Below are positions 9,033 through 17,475 of a DNA stretch of 64,000 bases, piece after piece. The stretch comes from Plantactinospora sp. KBS50. GTDB taxonomy: Bacteria; Actinomycetota; Actinomycetes; Mycobacteriales; Micromonosporaceae. The position numbers and the translations under genes were made by a program. The notes below the pieces were generated by a model. That model was not told the origin of the DNA and made no database searches. It worked only from the letters and a program-made list of their open reading frames with translations. The stretch lies in NCBI RefSeq assembly GCF_002285795.1, contig NZ_CP022961.1, positions 124,001 through 188,000 of the forward strand. Reading direction: 5' to 3'. Within the stretch, counting starts at the first letter, position 1; the number at the start of each line of letters is the position of its first letter.

Positions 9033-9126
9033 GGCTAATCAGCCCCTGCGGGCAACCGCGGGTCCCGCTGCGGAATGACGAGCAGCCTCAGCAAGCAGTC
9101 ACCGCGTACAGGGGAGTGCAGCGCAG

Positions 9127-9396
9127 ATGGGTATCGGAAGCGGAATCCTCCTGATCGCGATCGGCGCGATTCTCACCTTTGCCGTACGGGCCAACGTCTG
9201 GTGGATCGACCTGCGCGCCGTCGGTTGGGTGTCCATGCTGGCCGGCATCGCCGTCCTGCTGATCACCCTGTCCTACTGGCACACCCGCCGGCAGCGCGCC
9301 CGCACCCTGATCGTCGAGGAGAACCGGCTGTCGCATCCGACCGCCATGATGCCGCCGCCGCCGGATCCGCCGCCGCCGAACGCCCCACCGAGCTGA
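9127..9396 (+). CDS. Small membrane protein, DUF6458 family (copy 1)
   Basis: The 89-residue protein begins MGIGSGILLIAIGAILTFAV and continues to a second transmembrane helix (about 32-52), then a basic segment and a Pro-rich tail. The opening matches the DUF6458 family, short two-helix membrane proteins of actinobacteria without known function. A ribosome site (GGGGAG, 9111-9116) precedes ATG 9127. A close paralogue lies at 10124 beyond a sixA gene on the other strand. Confidence 0.8.
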   Translation: MGIGSGILLIAIGAILTFAVRANVWWIDLRAVGWVSMLAGIAVLLITLSYWHTRRQRARTLIVEENRLSHPTAMMPPPPDPPPPNAPPS

Positions 9397-9402
9397 GCCG
9401 GC

Positions 9403-9431
9403 GGAAGGGTCCCCGGTGTGGGGACCCTTCC
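9403..9431. terminator. Bidirectional terminator between DUF6458 and sixA-like genes
   Basis: A perfect 12-bp stem GGAAGGGTCCCC (9403-9414) pairs with 9420-9431 around the loop GGTGT. It sits between two converging genes, 6 nt past each stop codon, and its symmetry would serve both directions. Confidence 0.85.
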
Positions 9432-9436
9432 GTTGT

Positions 9437-10006
9437 TCAGCCCCGGGCGGTGTGCCACCGTTCGAGCGGTGCCCCACCGGGGGCGAGTTCCGGCCAGTTT
9501 CCGTCGAACCGGTGCACGGCGATTCCGCAGGTCCGCAGGCCGTCCGGATCGGCGTGGATCGGGTCGAGCAGTTCGGACAGTTCCGACACGGCCGGGTTGT
9601 GCCCGACCAGGAGCACGGTGGACACCGCCTCGCCGGCCTGCCGTACCAGGTCGAGCAGGTCGCCGGCCTGGCCGCCGTACACCTGCTCCTCGTAGCGGAC
9701 GACCGGCCCGAGGCCCGGCACGGCCGGCGGATCGAGCGGTCGGCGCCCGGACGTGCCGGCGTCGCCCGTGTGCTCGCCCGGATGCGGCGCCGTCATGCCC
9801 AGGGCGACGTCCTGCCAGGTCTGCCGGGTCCGCTTGGCGGGCGAGCAGATGACCTCCTGCGGCCGGTAACCACTGTGTTCCAGCCACGCCCCCGCGGCGG
9901 CCGCGTCGGCGTGGCCACCGGCGGTCAGCGCCCGCTCGTCGTCGGCCACCCGGCCCGGTCGATCCGCCTTGGCGTGCCGCAGCAGCACGATCGTGCGTGT
10001 GGTCAT
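9437..10006 (-). CDS. SixA-like histidine phosphatase
   Basis: The 189-residue protein has the phosphoglycerate-mutase-like arginine-histidine motif LLRHAKAD (about 8-15), SPAKRTRQTW, and the second histidine in LLVGHNP. This is the SixA/short histidine phosphatase subfamily, which lacks the larger insertions of true mutases. SixA in E. coli dephosphorylates histidine phosphotransfer domains, but actinobacterial members have no established substrate. The start (ATG 10004-10006, MTTRTIVLLRH) is chosen because the beta-strand begins at once; an upstream in-frame extension is not conserved-looking. Confidence 0.88.
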   Translation of the reverse strand: MTTRTIVLLRHAKADRPGRVADDERALTAGGHADAAAAGAWLEHSGYRPQEVICSPAKRTRQTWQDVALGMTAPHPGEHTGDAGTSGRRPLDPPAVPGLGPVVRYEEQVYGGQAGDLLDLVRQAGEAVSTVLLVGHNPAVSELSELLDPIHADPDGLRTCGIAVHRFDGNWPELAPGGAPLERWHTARG

Positions 10007-10123
10007 GCGTTCAGCTTGCCCGATTGGCGATCGAAGCGGATGGGTAACCCGTTCCATGCCGCGACCTCGCGAGTGGCGGCGGCCGGTGCCAGCCGGTCAG
10101 CTGGGTGCCAAGGAGGGCGACAA

Positions 10124-10402
10124 GTGGGCATTGGTGGAAGCATCTTCCTCATCGCTCTGGGGGCGATCCTCACGTTCGCGGTGGACGCCGATCTGGGCTT
10201 CATCAACATCCACGTGGTTGGTTGGGTGCTGATGCTTGCGGGGGTGGTGGGCCTGATCCTCACCCTGTGGTTCTGGCAGAGCCGCCGCCGGACGGTGGTC
10301 CGGGACACTCCGGTGGTCCGGGAAACCCCGGCGGTGCCGGGTCAGGACACCCGCGTCGAGGAGTACCGCGAGGTCCGGCGGCCATCGCCGCCGCCGGTCT
10401 GA
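10124..10402 (+). CDS. Small membrane protein, DUF6458 family (copy 2)
   Basis: A GTG start at 10124 follows a strong AAGGAGG (10110-10116). The 92-residue product opens VGIGGSIFLIALGAILTFAV and has a second helix (WVLMLAGVVGLILTLWF), a basic stretch RRRTVVRD, and a Val/Pro/Arg tail. It is clearly a paralogue of the protein at 9127. Function is unknown. The two copies bracket the sixA-like gene, suggesting local duplication. Confidence 0.8.
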   Translation: MGIGGSIFLIALGAILTFAVDADLGFINIHVVGWVLMLAGVVGLILTLWFWQSRRRTVVRDTPVVRETPAVPGQDTRVEEYREVRRPSPPPV

Positions 10403-10519
10403 CCGGTACCCGCGCCGTCCCGTGCCGGTGGGCCAGACCTGGCCCGCCGGCACGGCCGTACGCTCCGGGTCCGCAGGACGCGGCCGGACGGCGGGTGTAC
10501 GCCCCGGCCGGCGCGGATC

Positions 10520-11197
10520 TCAGGCGAAGATCGCGAAGTAGATCGCGATGTGGTGGCAGATCGCCGCCACCAGGGTGCAGGCGTGGAAGAACTCGTGGTG
10601 ACCGAAGACGGTGGGCCACGGGTTCGGCCGGCGCAGCGCGTAGAACACCGCGCCGACGCTGTAGACGAGCCCACCCACGAGCATCAGCACCAGCGCCGTC
10701 ACCCCGCCGTTGCGCAGGATGTCCGGCAGGACGGCCACCGCCACCCAGCCCAGGGCGATGTAGAGCGGCGCGGAGACCCAGCGCGGCGCGTGCGGCCAGA
10801 CGAGCTTGACCGCCACCCCGGCCAGCGCGCCGGTCCAGACCAACGACAGCAGCACCGTCGCGGCGTGCTCACCCAGCAGGAGCAGGCAGAACGGCGTGTA
10901 CGTCCCGGCGATGAAGATGAAGATCATCGAGTGATCGAGCCGGCGCATGACCTGGAAGCCCCGCTCCGACCACACCCGACGGTGGTAGAGCGCGCTGGTG
11001 CCGAACAGGCCGCAGACCGTGAGGCTGTAGATCGCGCAGCTCACCAGCGCGGTCCAGCCCGGCCGGGCGGCGGCCAGGGAACAGAGCACGATGCCGCAGG
11101 CGATCGCCACGAAGAAGGCGTACGTGTGCAGCCAGCCGCGCAGCCGCGGCTTGCCGATGTCGACCGGCTTCATCCGGAACGGGGCTGACGTGGTCAC
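10520..11197 (-). CDS. trhA: Hemolysin III / PAQR-family membrane protein
   Basis: The protein has seven hydrophobic helices over about 225 residues and the family's conserved polar clusters: SALYHR after helix two, RLDHSMIFIFIAGTYTPF in the centre, and GHHEFFHACT ... HHIAIYF near the end. These histidines and the aspartate form the metal site of PAQR-like proteins. Bacterial members (TrhA) have been linked to membrane-lipid homeostasis; the hemolysin name is historical. I chose GTG 11195-11197 because a TAACCT box (11204-11209 on this strand) sits 6 nt upstream; ATG 11203 abuts that box and is the alternative start. Confidence 0.85.
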   Translation of the reverse strand: MTTSAPFRMKPVDIGKPRLRGWLHTYAFFVAIACGIVLCSLAAARPGWTALVSCAIYSLTVCGLFGTSALYHRRVWSERGFQVMRRLDHSMIFIFIAGTYTPFCLLLLGEHAATVLLSLVWTGALAGVAVKLVWPHAPRWVSAPLYIALGWVAVAVLPDILRNGGVTALVLMLVGGLVYSVGAVFYALRRPNPWPTVFGHHEFFHACTLVAAICHHIAIYFAIFA

Positions 11198-11206
11198 GCC
11201 CATAGG

Positions 11207-11220
11207 TTACGACACCGTAA
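11207..11220. promoter_or_regulatory. Palindrome TTACG-N4-CGTAA overlapping the trhA promoter
   Basis: TTACG (11207-11211) and CGTAA (11216-11220) form a perfect inverted repeat that overlaps the probable -10 box (11204-11209) of the hemolysin-III gene. A bound protein would block that promoter. pxpA starts 93 nt away on the other strand, so divergent control is possible. Confidence 0.5.
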
Positions 11221-11312
11221 GTTACCTACGGGTAGTGCATTGCGTCACGCCGTACCCCCGACCGGGGCTTACCGGCCGGCCCGCGCGGCCGGGGCGACTA
11301 CCGTGCGAAGGC

Positions 11313-12065
11313 ATGGACCTGAACGCGGATCTCGGCGAAGGCTTCGGCACCTGGCGGCTCGGCGACGACGACGCCCTGCTGGACACCATCACCTCGGCCA
11401 ACGTCGCCTGCGGCTTCCACGCCGGCGACGCGCCCACCATGCGGCGCGTCTGCGCGGCCGCCGCGGACCGCAACGTCGCGGTGGGCGCGCAGGTCGGCTA
11501 CCGCGACCTCGCCGGCTTCGGCCGGCGCCGGATCGAGTACGCCTACGACGAGCTGCGCGACGAGATCGTCTACCAGATCGGGGCGCTGGCGGCGTTCTGC
11601 CGGCTGGCCGGCACCACCCTGCGGTACGTGAAGCCGCACGGGGCGCTCTACAACACCGCGGCCGTCGAGGAGTGCCAGGCCGCCGCCGTGGTGGCGGCCG
11701 TCGGCGAGTACGACAGCACGCTGCCCATCCTCTGCCAGCCCGGCACGGTGCTCGCCCAACTGGCCACCGGCGCCGGACTGCGCGCGGTGGCCGAGGGCTT
11801 CGCCGACCGCGGGTACCGGCCGGACGGCACCCTGGTGCCGCGCACCGCCCCGGACGCACTTGTCACCGGCGCGTCCGAGGTGGTCGAACGGGCCGTGCGG
11901 ATGGCCCGGGACGGCGTGGTCACCGCGCGGGACGGCTCCCAGGTGCCCGCGGCCGTGCAGTCGATCTGCGTACACGGGGACACTCCGGGCGCCGTCGACC
12001 TGGCCCGGCGGATCCGATCCGCGCTCACCGAGGCCGGCCTGCCGCTCCGCCCGTTCACCGGCTGA
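11313..12065 (+). CDS. pxpA: 5-oxoprolinase subunit A (LamB/YcsF family)
   Basis: The 250-residue protein begins MDLNADLGEGFG and contains ITSANVACGFHAGD, VGAQVGYRDLAGFGRR, YVKPHGALYN and SICVHGDTPGAV, the full LamB/YcsF set. PxpA works with PxpB and PxpC to cleave 5-oxoproline (pyroglutamate) to glutamate using ATP. The B and C subunits are not encoded next to it here, so they must be elsewhere or the protein acts alone. TACCGT (11299-11304) lies 8 nt before the ATG and no ribosome site is seen, fitting a leaderless message. Confidence 0.93.
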   Translation: MDLNADLGEGFGTWRLGDDDALLDTITSANVACGFHAGDAPTMRRVCAAAADRNVAVGAQVGYRDLAGFGRRRIEYAYDELRDEIVYQIGALAAFCRLAGTTLRYVKPHGALYNTAAVEECQAAAVVAAVGEYDSTLPILCQPGTVLAQLATGAGLRAVAEGFADRGYRPDGTLVPRTAPDALVTGASEVVERAVRMARDGVVTARDGSQVPAAVQSICVHGDTPGAVDLARRIRSALTEAGLPLRPFTG

Positions 12066-12071
12066 GCGCGG

Positions 12072-13904
12072 TCAGTCCAGGCCGCGCAGCACGAGCGGCA
12101 GTCGGGTCGGGCCGACCGCGACCACCCGCACCGGCACGCCCCAGTCCTGGCGGCTCAGGTGGCAGGCCGCGTGCTCGGCCTCCGCGTCGCAGGTCGCGGC
12201 CTGCGCCACCACCTGCAACACCCCGGACGGTACGTCCGGATTCACCACCAGTTGCCGGGACAGCTCGGTGCCGGTGCCGGCGCCATCGAGCAGCAACTCG
12301 GGCGGCGAGGCCGAGACCACCAGCCGGGTCGACGGGCCGAACGAGGTGTCCAGCTTCTGGCCCGGAGCCGGCGTGAAGACCACGTCCAGGGTCACCGCAC
12401 CGGCCGCCACCTCGGTCGGCGGGCGTTCGGCCCGATGCCGCGAGCCCTGCACGCGCGCTCCGGCCGCGGCCAGCGCGCCGGGCGCCAGCCCGGTCAACCG
12501 GTGCGCGGCCGACTCCACCACGAGCACGCCACCGTCCGGCGTGGGCAGCACGTCGCTCGGCTCGGCCAGCCCGGAGGCCACCGTCGAGACCAGGCCGGTG
12601 GCCGGGTCGTAGCGGCGCACCGCGCCGTTGTACGTGTCGGCCACCAGCACCGAGCCGTCCGGCAGCGCGGCCACCCCCAGCGGGTGCTGGAGCAGCGCGC
12701 CCTCGGCCGGGCCGTCCACGTGCCCGAAGTCGAACAGGCCCTGCCCGACGGCGGTGTGCAGCACGCCGTCCGCGACGTACCGCAGCGCGCTGGTCTCGCT
12801 GTCCGCGATCCACAGCCGGCTCCCGTCGGTCGCCGTGGACAGCCCGGACGGCTGCGCCAGCCAGACATCCGGCAGCGGCCCGTCGCGCAGCGCCTCCACC
12901 GTCGTGCCCGCGAAGACGCCGGTGGTCCGCCGTACCGGATCGAACCACCACAACTGGTGGATGCCGGCCATCGCCACGATCACCCGGCCGTCGTACCAGG
13001 CCAGGTCCCACGGCGAGGAGAGGTCGATCGACAGCGCGTCGTGCGCGTGGTCGTCGACCGTGGAGCGCCACTGCCGGCCGGTGCCGGCGACCGTGCTGAC
13101 CTCGCCGGTCGCCAGACGCACCCCGCGGAGCAGGTGGTTCACGGTGTCCGCGACCACCACGTCGTAGCCGGCGATCTCGGCGGCGTGCGGCGGCAGCAGC
13201 ACCATGCCCTGCGGTTCGGCGAAGCTTGCGGCGGCCGGGTCGCCGTCGGCCCGGCCCCGCTGGCCCGACCCGATCCGCCGCACCGCCGTCTCACCGTCGG
13301 CGGCCAACTCCACCAGCGAGTGCCGGGCCGAGTCCGAGACCAGCAGGGAGCCGCCGGGCAGCGCCACGGCCTTGCCCGGGAAGCGCAGCGCCGTGGTCGG
13401 CTCCGCCGGGGGCACGTACGGGCCGTCGCCGCGCCGCAGCGTGCCCCGGGCCTCGTGGGTCGCGACCAAGTCGTCCACCAGCCGGGTCAGCCCCTCGACG
13501 TGCCCCTCCCCGGCCATCGTGGCCACCACGTAGCCCTCCGGGTCGATCACCGACAGCGTGGGCCACGCCTTCGCCGCGTACTGCTGCCAGGTGATCAGCT
13601 CCGAGTCGTCCAGCACCGGGTGCGCCACGCCGTACCGCTCGACCGCCGCCGCCAGCGCGGCCGGATCCTTCTCGTGCTCGAACTTCGGGGAGTGGACGCC
13701 GATCACCACGAGCACGTCGCCGTACTTCTCCTCCAACGGCCGCAGCTCGTCCAGGACGTGCAGGCAGTTGATGCAGCAGAAGGTCCAGAAGTCCAGGATC
13801 GTGATGCGGCCCTTGAGGTCGGCCAGCTTCAACTCCTGGCCACCGGTGTTCAGCCAGGCACGACCGCGGAGTTCGGGTGCGCGGACCCGTGGCGTTGTGC
13901 TCAT
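12072..13904 (-). CDS. Thioredoxin-like protein with NHL-repeat beta-propeller
   Basis: The 610-residue protein starts with a TlpA/AhpC-like thioredoxin domain (about 15-155) that carries WTFCCINCLHV, the redox CxxC. NHL repeats follow from about 180 to 480: repeated units such as GSLLVSDSARHSLVEL, GSVLVADTYNGAVRRYDP and SRLWIADSETSALRYV. A C-terminal beta domain completes it. No signal peptide is visible, so it is probably cytoplasmic. Homologues resemble the bacterial and plant NHL-thioredoxin proteins tied to oxidative or light stress; the exact role is not established. CAGGCT lies 7 nt before the ATG, another leaderless-type start. Confidence 0.9.
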   Translation of the reverse strand: MSTTPRVRAPELRGRAWLNTGGQELKLADLKGRITILDFWTFCCINCLHVLDELRPLEEKYGDVLVVIGVHSPKFEHEKDPAALAAAVERYGVAHPVLDDSELITWQQYAAKAWPTLSVIDPEGYVVATMAGEGHVEGLTRLVDDLVATHEARGTLRRGDGPYVPPAEPTTALRFPGKAVALPGGSLLVSDSARHSLVELAADGETAVRRIGSGQRGRADGDPAAASFAEPQGMVLLPPHAAEIAGYDVVVADTVNHLLRGVRLATGEVSTVAGTGRQWRSTVDDHAHDALSIDLSSPWDLAWYDGRVIVAMAGIHQLWWFDPVRRTTGVFAGTTVEALRDGPLPDVWLAQPSGLSTATDGSRLWIADSETSALRYVADGVLHTAVGQGLFDFGHVDGPAEGALLQHPLGVAALPDGSVLVADTYNGAVRRYDPATGLVSTVASGLAEPSDVLPTPDGGVLVVESAAHRLTGLAPGALAAAGARVQGSRHRAERPPTEVAAGAVTLDVVFTPAPGQKLDTSFGPSTRLVVSASPPELLLDGAGTGTELSRQLVVNPDVPSGVLQVVAQAATCDAEAEHAACHLSRQDWGVPVRVVAVGPTRLPLVLRGLD

Positions 13905-13969
13905 GCCAGCAAGCCTGCCATGCCGGCGGTGAGCCGGTCGCGGCCTGGTCGGGTCGGTGCGGCGAACCC

Positions 13970-14002
13970 GTCCGGCGCGTCGGTTGACCCGGCGCGCCGG
14001 AC
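13970..14002 (-). terminator. Hairpin after the LppU-like gene
   Basis: GTCCGGCGCG (13970-13979) pairs perfectly with CGCGCCGGAC (13993-14002) around a 13-nt loop, 14 nt beyond the stop of the leftward LppU-like gene. Confidence 0.55.
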
Positions 14003-14015
14003 GATCATGATTCGG

Positions 14016-16654
14016 CTAGCTGGCGGCCGGTTCGAGGCAGAGCACCTGCTCGCTGCCGTCGGACTCCTTCACCACCAGGTGCGGCTGGTTCGCGTCCGGG
14101 CACTGCTCGGTGCTCGCCTGCTTGGCCGTCACCTTGTACGAGCCGGCCTCCCCGCAGGTGGCCTTGGCCGGCGCCGAACCGGCCTGCTTTACGCAGTCGC
14201 CGACCGCCGGGTTGTAGGTGTCCTTCCCGCCGCCGCTGAACAGCCACACCGCACCGAGCGGGATGACCAGCAGCAGGACCGCCGCGGCGAGCACGGCGGC
14301 GAGCACCCGGCCGTTGCGGACCTGCGGCGGCGGAGCCGGCGGCTCCTCCTTGGCCGCCTCGGCCGGTTCCTCGGGCTTGAACGAGTTGAAGCGCTGCTGG
14401 TCCGGGTCGTCCTCGGTGGTCGAGCCGGGGACGCCGGGCCGGGCGCCGTACACGCCGGGCGCGCCGTGCGGCGCGCCACCGGGCGGACCGCCGACGCCGC
14501 CACCGGGGCCCGCGTTCGGGCCGGCGCCAGGGCCGGAACCGGGACCGGGGAAGCGCGCCGGAGCCGGCCCGGCGAAGGCGGCGTTCGGGCCGCCGCCGTT
14601 GTTCGGGCCGCCGTTGTTCGGGCCGAAGCCCGGTCCGGCCGGCGGGCCGGCCCCGAAGCCGCGGGCGGGGTCGGGGCCGAAGCCCGGCCGGGCGTCCCCG
14701 CCGGGACCCCGGCCCGCGGCGTCCGGCGGGGCGCCGAAGGCGGCACCGTTCATCGGATCGTTGCGCTGCTCACCCCGGTCGCGGGGACCGCCGGAGAACG
14801 ACGGGTCGTCCGGGAAGGCCGGCCCCACGCTGGTCTGGTCGGGCTGCCGGCGCGGCTCCTGCTCGCCGGGCCGGGGTCCGAAGGGCTGGTTGCCCGGCCG
14901 GCCGCCGGGCCCCGACTCGTACCCGGCCGGGGAGCCGGGCGCGGAACCGGGCGGAACGGCCGCGGGGGACCCGGGCGGGAAGGCCACCGGAGAACCGGGC
15001 GGGACGGCGGCGGGAGACCCGGGCGGGAAGGCCACCGGCGATCCCGGCGCAACGGCGGCCGGCGACCCCGGCGGGAAGCCACCCGGGCCGTCGGGCTCGT
15101 ACGCCGCCGGCGGAGCGTTGCGGCGCTGGCCGTCCCGCTCGCCGTCGACGAGGTCGCCGAAGGGCGCCGCGCCGCCGAACCGGCCGGCCGGCGCCTCGTG
15201 CGGGGACCGCTCGTCCGCGTGGTCGTCCGGGGACCGGCCGCCGTACGTCGCCGGCCGGCCGTAGACGCCGGGCGTGCGCTGTTCGGGGGGCCGGCCTGGG
15301 CGGCGTCCTCGTCGGGCTCCGCTTCGGCCGGCGCCGGCCGGCCGTAGACCCGGGGCTGCGGCGTCGGTCGGTCGGTCGGTCGCATGGCGTAGTCGGTCGG
15401 AGGCATGACCCGGCTGGCCAGCGGAACCGAGGCGCTGGCCGTGACCGGGGCCGAGTCGTCGCCGGCCGCGTCCTGCGAACCGCCGGACCGTTGCTGGGGC
15501 ACCTGCGCACCGGCGCCGGACCCGGCCGGCATCCGCTGCTCGGCCTCGGCGTACGGGTCGTCCATCCGGGACCGCGCCGGACCGGACGCCTCGTCGGGCG
15601 ACCCGGTCTGCCACGGGGCCGGCGCCGGCTCGTCGTCGTGCGCGGCCGCCAGGGCGGCCCCGGGCACCCGCATCACCTGGGGCGGCAGGGGTACCGCGTT
15701 GCCCGGGGAGATGCCCGGACCGGGACCCGGCTGGTACGCCGGCGGCTGCTCGCCGCGACCTGCGCCGCCGCCGGACTCGTCGGCGCCGGCCGGCCGTGGC
15801 CGCGGTTCGTTCCCGGCCGCGAAGGCCGGCCAGGGCTGGTTGCGGGCCGCAGCGGGCAGCTCGCCGGAGTCCTGGCTCATCGCGCCGAACGCCATCGAGT
15901 CGCCGTTGTCCGGCTGGTAGACCTCCTCGGACCGGCGGTCCCGCCCGCGCCGGGGCAACCCGCCGTCGGCGGCCGGGGGCATGGGGTCGTAGCCGGCGTC
16001 GGCGGGCGGGGGCGGCGCACCGTAGCCGGCGTCCGCGTCCCGCGCGGGCGGCACCTCGGGAGCGGCGGGCTGGGCCGTACCCCAGGAGGTGCCGGGGCTC
16101 CACGGGGCCGGCGAGTCGGCCCGCGCGGCCGGCGGCGGAATGTCCGCGGTGGACCAGCGGGGACGTCCGGCCGGCGGCTCGTCGTGCTCGGCATCCGGCG
16201 CACCCTGGTCGCCCATCTCCGGCGGCCAGTCGGCGGCGCTCGCGGGGCCGAGGGCGCCCGGCGGAGCCCAGGCGGTCGCCGGGGCGGCCGGGGCGGACCA
16301 CTCGTCCGGCTGGTCGGCCGGCTGGGTGGCCCAGCCGGACGGCGACGGCGACGGCGACGGCGACCAGGCGGCCGGGTTGCCGCCCGCCGGGTCCTGCTCC
16401 GGGCCGCGGTCGTCGGCGGACTCCGCCGTCCGCCATCCGCCGCCCGACTCGCCGCTGTCCTCCTGTACGCCCCACCGGCCGGCGCCGGGCGGGGCCCAGC
16501 CCGCGCCGGACTCCGGCTGGTTGCGTTCGTCGAATGGGGACGCCGGTTGGCGCCCGTACGTGGTGCCGTGGCCACCGTGCGGCGCGGGTCCAGCGGCGCC
16601 TTGTGCAGCCTCCTCCGGCTCGTGGCCGGGTCGCTGCGGGCCCTCGGACGTCAT
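14016..16654 (-). pseudogene. LppU/SCO3897-like proline-rich membrane protein, frameshifted as sequenced
   Basis: The start ATG 16652-16654 (MTSEGPQRPGHE) follows GAAGGAGG. About 600 residues of disordered Pro/Gly/Ala-rich sequence precede one transmembrane helix (VLAAVLAAAVLLLVIPLGAVWLF). A small extracytoplasmic domain follows, with four cysteines (VGDCVKQ, KATCGEAG, EQCPDAN, VLCLEP), resembling LppU/SCO3897-type domains. Reading is in one frame from 16654 to about 15290 and in another from there to 14016. One added C in the six-C run (G6 on the plus strand, 15285-15290) rejoins AQAGPP to EQRTPGVYGRPATYGG and restores a repeat of the GRP motif. Probably a sequencing error rather than a dead gene. 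Confidence 0.75.
14935..15085 (-). repeat. In-gene tandem repeats coding PPGSPAAV/PPGSPVAF
   Basis: About five near-identical 24-bp units alternate PGSPAAVP and PGSPVAFP in the disordered part of the LppU-like protein. Alternation makes a 48-bp higher-order unit. Such repeats expand and contract by slippage, so length should vary among strains. Confidence 0.75.
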
Positions 16655-16930
16655 GCGCGCGCCTCCTTCGCGTCTCGGCCGGACGGTGCCGATGGCTGGC
16701 CGCCGGCCGCTGACTCCTCTTCCCGCACCGTAGTCGGTCCGCTGACGTTCTGCGCCGGGCGGTGCGGGGCTACCGGCGCGGGGCACCCGGCGTATCCGGA
16801 ACGTCACCGGTCCCCGCGCGGGCGCGCCCGTGTCGGCCGTGCCCAACCGTACCGGGCGGTCCGTCGGCGCGGAATCCCGGTCCGGTGCGGTCGAGGGCGA
16901 CCCGTACGCGGGTGGTTACCGGCTGGAACG

Positions 16931-16971
16931 CCGACGACCCCGCGCCGCTGTTGCGGGCGCGGGGTCGTCGG
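16931..16971 (-). terminator. Intrinsic terminator after small leftward gene
   Basis: A perfect 16-bp stem (16931-16946 with 16956-16971, CCGACGACCCCGCGCC and complement) encloses a 9-nt loop. It begins 28 nt past the stop of the 45-residue gene at 16999 and separates it from the LppU-like gene. Confidence 0.9.
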
Positions 16972-16998
16972 ATGAGGAGTCGGGGAAGGTCGTTGGGA

Positions 16999-17136
16999 TC
17001 AGCGGAACTGACGCAGGTACGCCGTCATGATCTCCTGGGCCAGGGCCGGCGAGTTGGCGGAGCTCAGCGCGCGGTCGATGGCGCGAGCGCGGCGGCTGGC
17101 GTCCCGGCGGTTGCGGATCCGGTTCATCATGCTCAT
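16999..17136 (-). CDS. Small basic protein of 45 residues, unknown function
   Basis: ATG 17134-17136 starts a 45-residue protein beginning MSMMNRIRNRRDAS with a second half ALAQEIMTAYLRQFR. It is rich in Arg and Ala and predicted helical throughout, with no membrane segment. A GGGGGGA purine run lies 7 nt before the start, and a perfect terminator follows, both arguing that it is a real, separately transcribed gene. I do not recognise the family. An upstream in-frame ATG at 17181 would add 15 residues but lacks a ribosome site. Confidence 0.65.
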   Translation of the reverse strand: MSMMNRIRNRRDASRRARAIDRALSSANSPALAQEIMTAYLRQFR

Positions 17137-17397
17137 GTCGTGTCCCCCCGGACGGTGCGATGCTTTCTGGTTCGACTCCATTGTGCCGCATCGGTCGACG
17201 GGAATCCAACGATTGTTAGGTGAGCTGCGACACCGGCCGAAGAATCATCGGTATGTCTGGCAGGTGGCCGAGCTTTCGTGGAGATGAACGCAACCGGTGC
17301 TCCCGGTGATGCCCCCGGAAACGCGGCCGGGCCGGCCATCCCAGCCACCGCAGCCACCCCCGCTCCGGTGCGCGTCCGCGCGGCCGGCCCCGACGCA
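17137..17397. other. Intergenic region without genes
   Basis: This stretch between the small gene and the dehydrogenase terminator has a noticeably lower GC content between about 17155 and 17290. It probably holds the promoter of the leftward small gene (TTGGAT at about 17208 on the minus strand and CACAAT near 17184 are weak candidates). I see no coding potential or repeat in it. Confidence 0.4.
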
Positions 17398-17435
17398 CGG
17401 ACCGGTGGGCTCGGTCAGCCGAGCCCACCGGTCCG
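17398..17435 (-). terminator. Terminator of the 2-oxoacid dehydrogenase operon
   Basis: A perfect 17-bp stem (17398-17414 with 17419-17435, core ACCGGTGGGCTCGG and complement) closes a TCAG tetraloop. It lies 41 nt past the stop of the E2 gene, the last gene of the leftward operon. Confidence 0.92.
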
Positions 17436-17475
17436 GTGGATCATCCGTCCGCCGGGCGCGCCCGGCCGACCTGCC

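Noticed and set aside
12159-15347. A 1062-codon plus-strand frame through the thioredoxin-NHL and LppU-like genes
   Set aside because: It is opposite two genes with clear domains and ribosome sites and has no recognisable domain.
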